From contig JAZQNP010000042.1 of the NCBI GenBank assembly GCA_045627405.1, positions 1 to 5,694 of the forward strand: 5,694 nucleotides of DNA. Direction: 5' to 3'. Shown piece by piece: positions 4,777 to 5,694 of this stretch. The DNA is from Firm-04 sp045627405. Its GTDB lineage: Bacteria > Bacillota > Clostridia > Oscillospirales > Ruminococcaceae. The position numbers were made by a program, and so were the translations under genes. Within the stretch, counting starts at the first letter, position 1; every line of letters begins with the position of its first letter. The notes beneath the pieces were generated by a model that was given only the letters and a program-made list of their open reading frames with translations, was not told the origin of the DNA and ran no database searches.

Positions 4777-5609
4777 AGAAACAGGAACATTCCGGCAAGT
4801 TGCTGCGCACGCTGGCTGCGGCGGCGATACCGGTTGCAGTCTGGGGGGCAGCGGAAAATACGCTGCTTCTGCGGGTGCAGGAATACCGCGTGCCGCTTGC
4901 CGGTCTGCCCCGCACAGCGGTCATCGCAGATCTGCACAAGCGGCGGTTCGGCAGACACAACTGCCGCCTCATTCAGACTGTCGCGGCACAGCATCCGGAG
5001 CTGATTGTCATAACCGGTGATCTGGTCTCACGGACTGTCTCCGACCTGACGGAAACAGCGCATCTTATGCGCGCGCTGCGGCAGATTGCGCCGGTGCTGG
5101 CAGTCACGGGCAATCATGAGGCGGATCTGCCGCCGACACTGTTTTTGCAGTTCCGGCAGACCGCGCAGGACTGCGGTATCACTTTGCTCGAAAATGAAAC
5201 CGTCCGGATCGGTGCATGGCAGTTTGCGGGTCTGCATCTCTCCCCGGATTATTACCGCGGCGGGGGGATGTTCGGGTTCAAAGGAAAGCGAATTTGCACC
5301 GCAAACACACTGACGCGGCATCTGGGCAAATGCAGTCCGCACACCGTTTTGCTCGCGCACAATCCGCTTAGTTTTCCGGCATATGCCGAATGGGGGGCTG
5401 CACTGACGTTATCGGGGCATGTTCACGGCGGTGCCGTTCGTCTGCCGTATGTCGGCGGTCTGCTGTCGCCGGAGCGAACATTCTTCCCGCGGTATGATAA
5501 GGGCATGTTCCGCATCGGGACACATCGGATGATTGTCAGCGGCGGACTCGGTAAACTCCGCCTGTTTAATCCACCCGAAATTCTCATCATTCAGTCTGTG
5601 TGCCTGTGA
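4773..5609 (+). CDS. Membrane-anchored metallophosphoesterase (YkuE/YaeI-like)
   Basis: The 278-aa product belongs to the calcineurin-like phosphoesterases, which use a two-metal centre to hydrolyse phosphoesters. The metal-binding motifs appear in order: ADLHKRRFG with Asp53 and His55, TGDLV with Asp83, TGNHE with Asn114 and His115, LLAHNP with His196, and SGHVHGG with His216 and His218. The set is complete, so it should be active. Residues 10-27 are hydrophobic after a basic start, suggesting a signal anchor with the enzyme outside the membrane; no twin-arginine motif is seen. The layout resembles YkuE/YaeI proteins, some of which act on lipid-linked substrates, but the substrate here is unknown. 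The frame is open from 4518, which would run through the mazF terminator, so that start is rejected. GTG 4773 is preferred: it has AAAGGAGA at 4753-4760, a rather long 12 nt upstream, and no better start lies in frame. Its stop is followed at once by repeat copy B. Confidence 0.88.
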   Translation: MKKQEHSGKLLRTLAAAAIPVAVWGAAENTLLLRVQEYRVPLAGLPRTAVIADLHKRRFGRHNCRLIQTVAAQHPELIVITGDLVSRTVSDLTETAHLMRALRQIAPVLAVTGNHEADLPPTLFLQFRQTAQDCGITLLENETVRIGAWQFAGLHLSPDYYRGGGMFGFKGKRICTANTLTRHLGKCSPHTVLLAHNPLSFPAYAEWGAALTLSGHVHGGAVRLPYVGGLLSPERTFFPRYDKGMFRIGTHRMIVSGGLGKLRLFNPPEILIIQSVCL

Positions 5610-5610
5610 T

Positions 5611-5694
5611 AAATCAGAATTTGGCGGCGTGATCGGGGGACATTGTGGGGACGCTGTCCCCACACCCCTGCCGGAGGGACGGCGGTCCCTCCGG
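5611..5694 (-). repeat. Copy B of the two-hairpin repeat, inverted
   Basis: This is the reverse complement of 47-131, identical except for a single-base indel, beginning one base after the phosphoesterase TGA. Its stem-loops lie at 5644-5652/5656-5664 and 5671-5680/5685-5694. No T-run follows within the window, so a terminator role cannot be judged. In this position the hairpins would form the 3' end of the phosphoesterase mRNA. The element may continue past the window edge. Confidence 0.9.

Noticed and set aside
47..5694. Window as a composite transposon bounded by terminal inverted repeats
   Set aside because: There is no transposase or recombinase, the cargo is housekeeping, and copy B lies right behind a stop codon while copy A lies beside a terminator. 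A dispersed intergenic repeat fits better.
5611..5694. Copy B as a simple intrinsic terminator
   Set aside because: The stems are strong, but no T-tract follows either stem inside the window.

Overview
The window carries five confident protein genes, one tentative 44-codon leader ORF and several well-formed regulatory sites. G+C content is fairly high for a Firmicute. The clostridial order iscS-iscU-mnmA, good Shine-Dalgarno sites, near-consensus sigma-A promoters and a Thr-rich secreted lipoprotein all suggest a Gram-positive gut Clostridia member, most likely Ruminococcaceae/Oscillospirales. That placement is inference from style and gene order, not from a marker gene.

Layout from left to right. 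(1) An intrinsic terminator (1-34) closes a gene outside the window. It is followed by copy A of an ~85-nt palindromic repeat (47-131), a consensus promoter (153-181) and a secreted C39-like cysteine-peptidase lipoprotein (221-1057, +). (2) Converging on it, with one base between the stop codons, is the minus-strand operon iscS (3773-2586), iscU (2576-2136), mnmA (2135-1059). It is driven by a TTGACA-N17-TATACT promoter (3879-3851) with two CTAC..GTAG inverted repeats, probable Rrf2/IscR-type operators. (3) A 236-nt divergent intergenic region precedes a MazF/EndoA-type toxin gene (4121-4510, +) with no recognisable antitoxin partner, closed by an intrinsic terminator (4530-4567). (4) An extended -10 promoter (4575-4603) drives a ~160-nt leader that may encode a 44-aa peptide. 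Its stop overlaps the GTG start of a membrane-anchored metallophosphoesterase (4773-5609, +). (5) Two bases after that gene's stop lies copy B of the repeat (5611-5694), inverted relative to copy A, running to the window edge.

Functionally, the centre is a sulfur-trafficking operon. IscS takes sulfur from cysteine, IscU builds Fe-S clusters with it, and MnmA uses it for the 2-thio group of tRNA wobble uridine 34. The flanking genes (peptidase, RNase toxin, phosphoesterase) show no obvious functional link to it.

I do not see a clear new multi-gene system. The most distinctive unexplained elements are the inverted two-hairpin repeat framing about 5.5 kb of mostly housekeeping DNA, the twin operator upstream of iscS, and the stop/start-overlapping leader ORF before the phosphoesterase.
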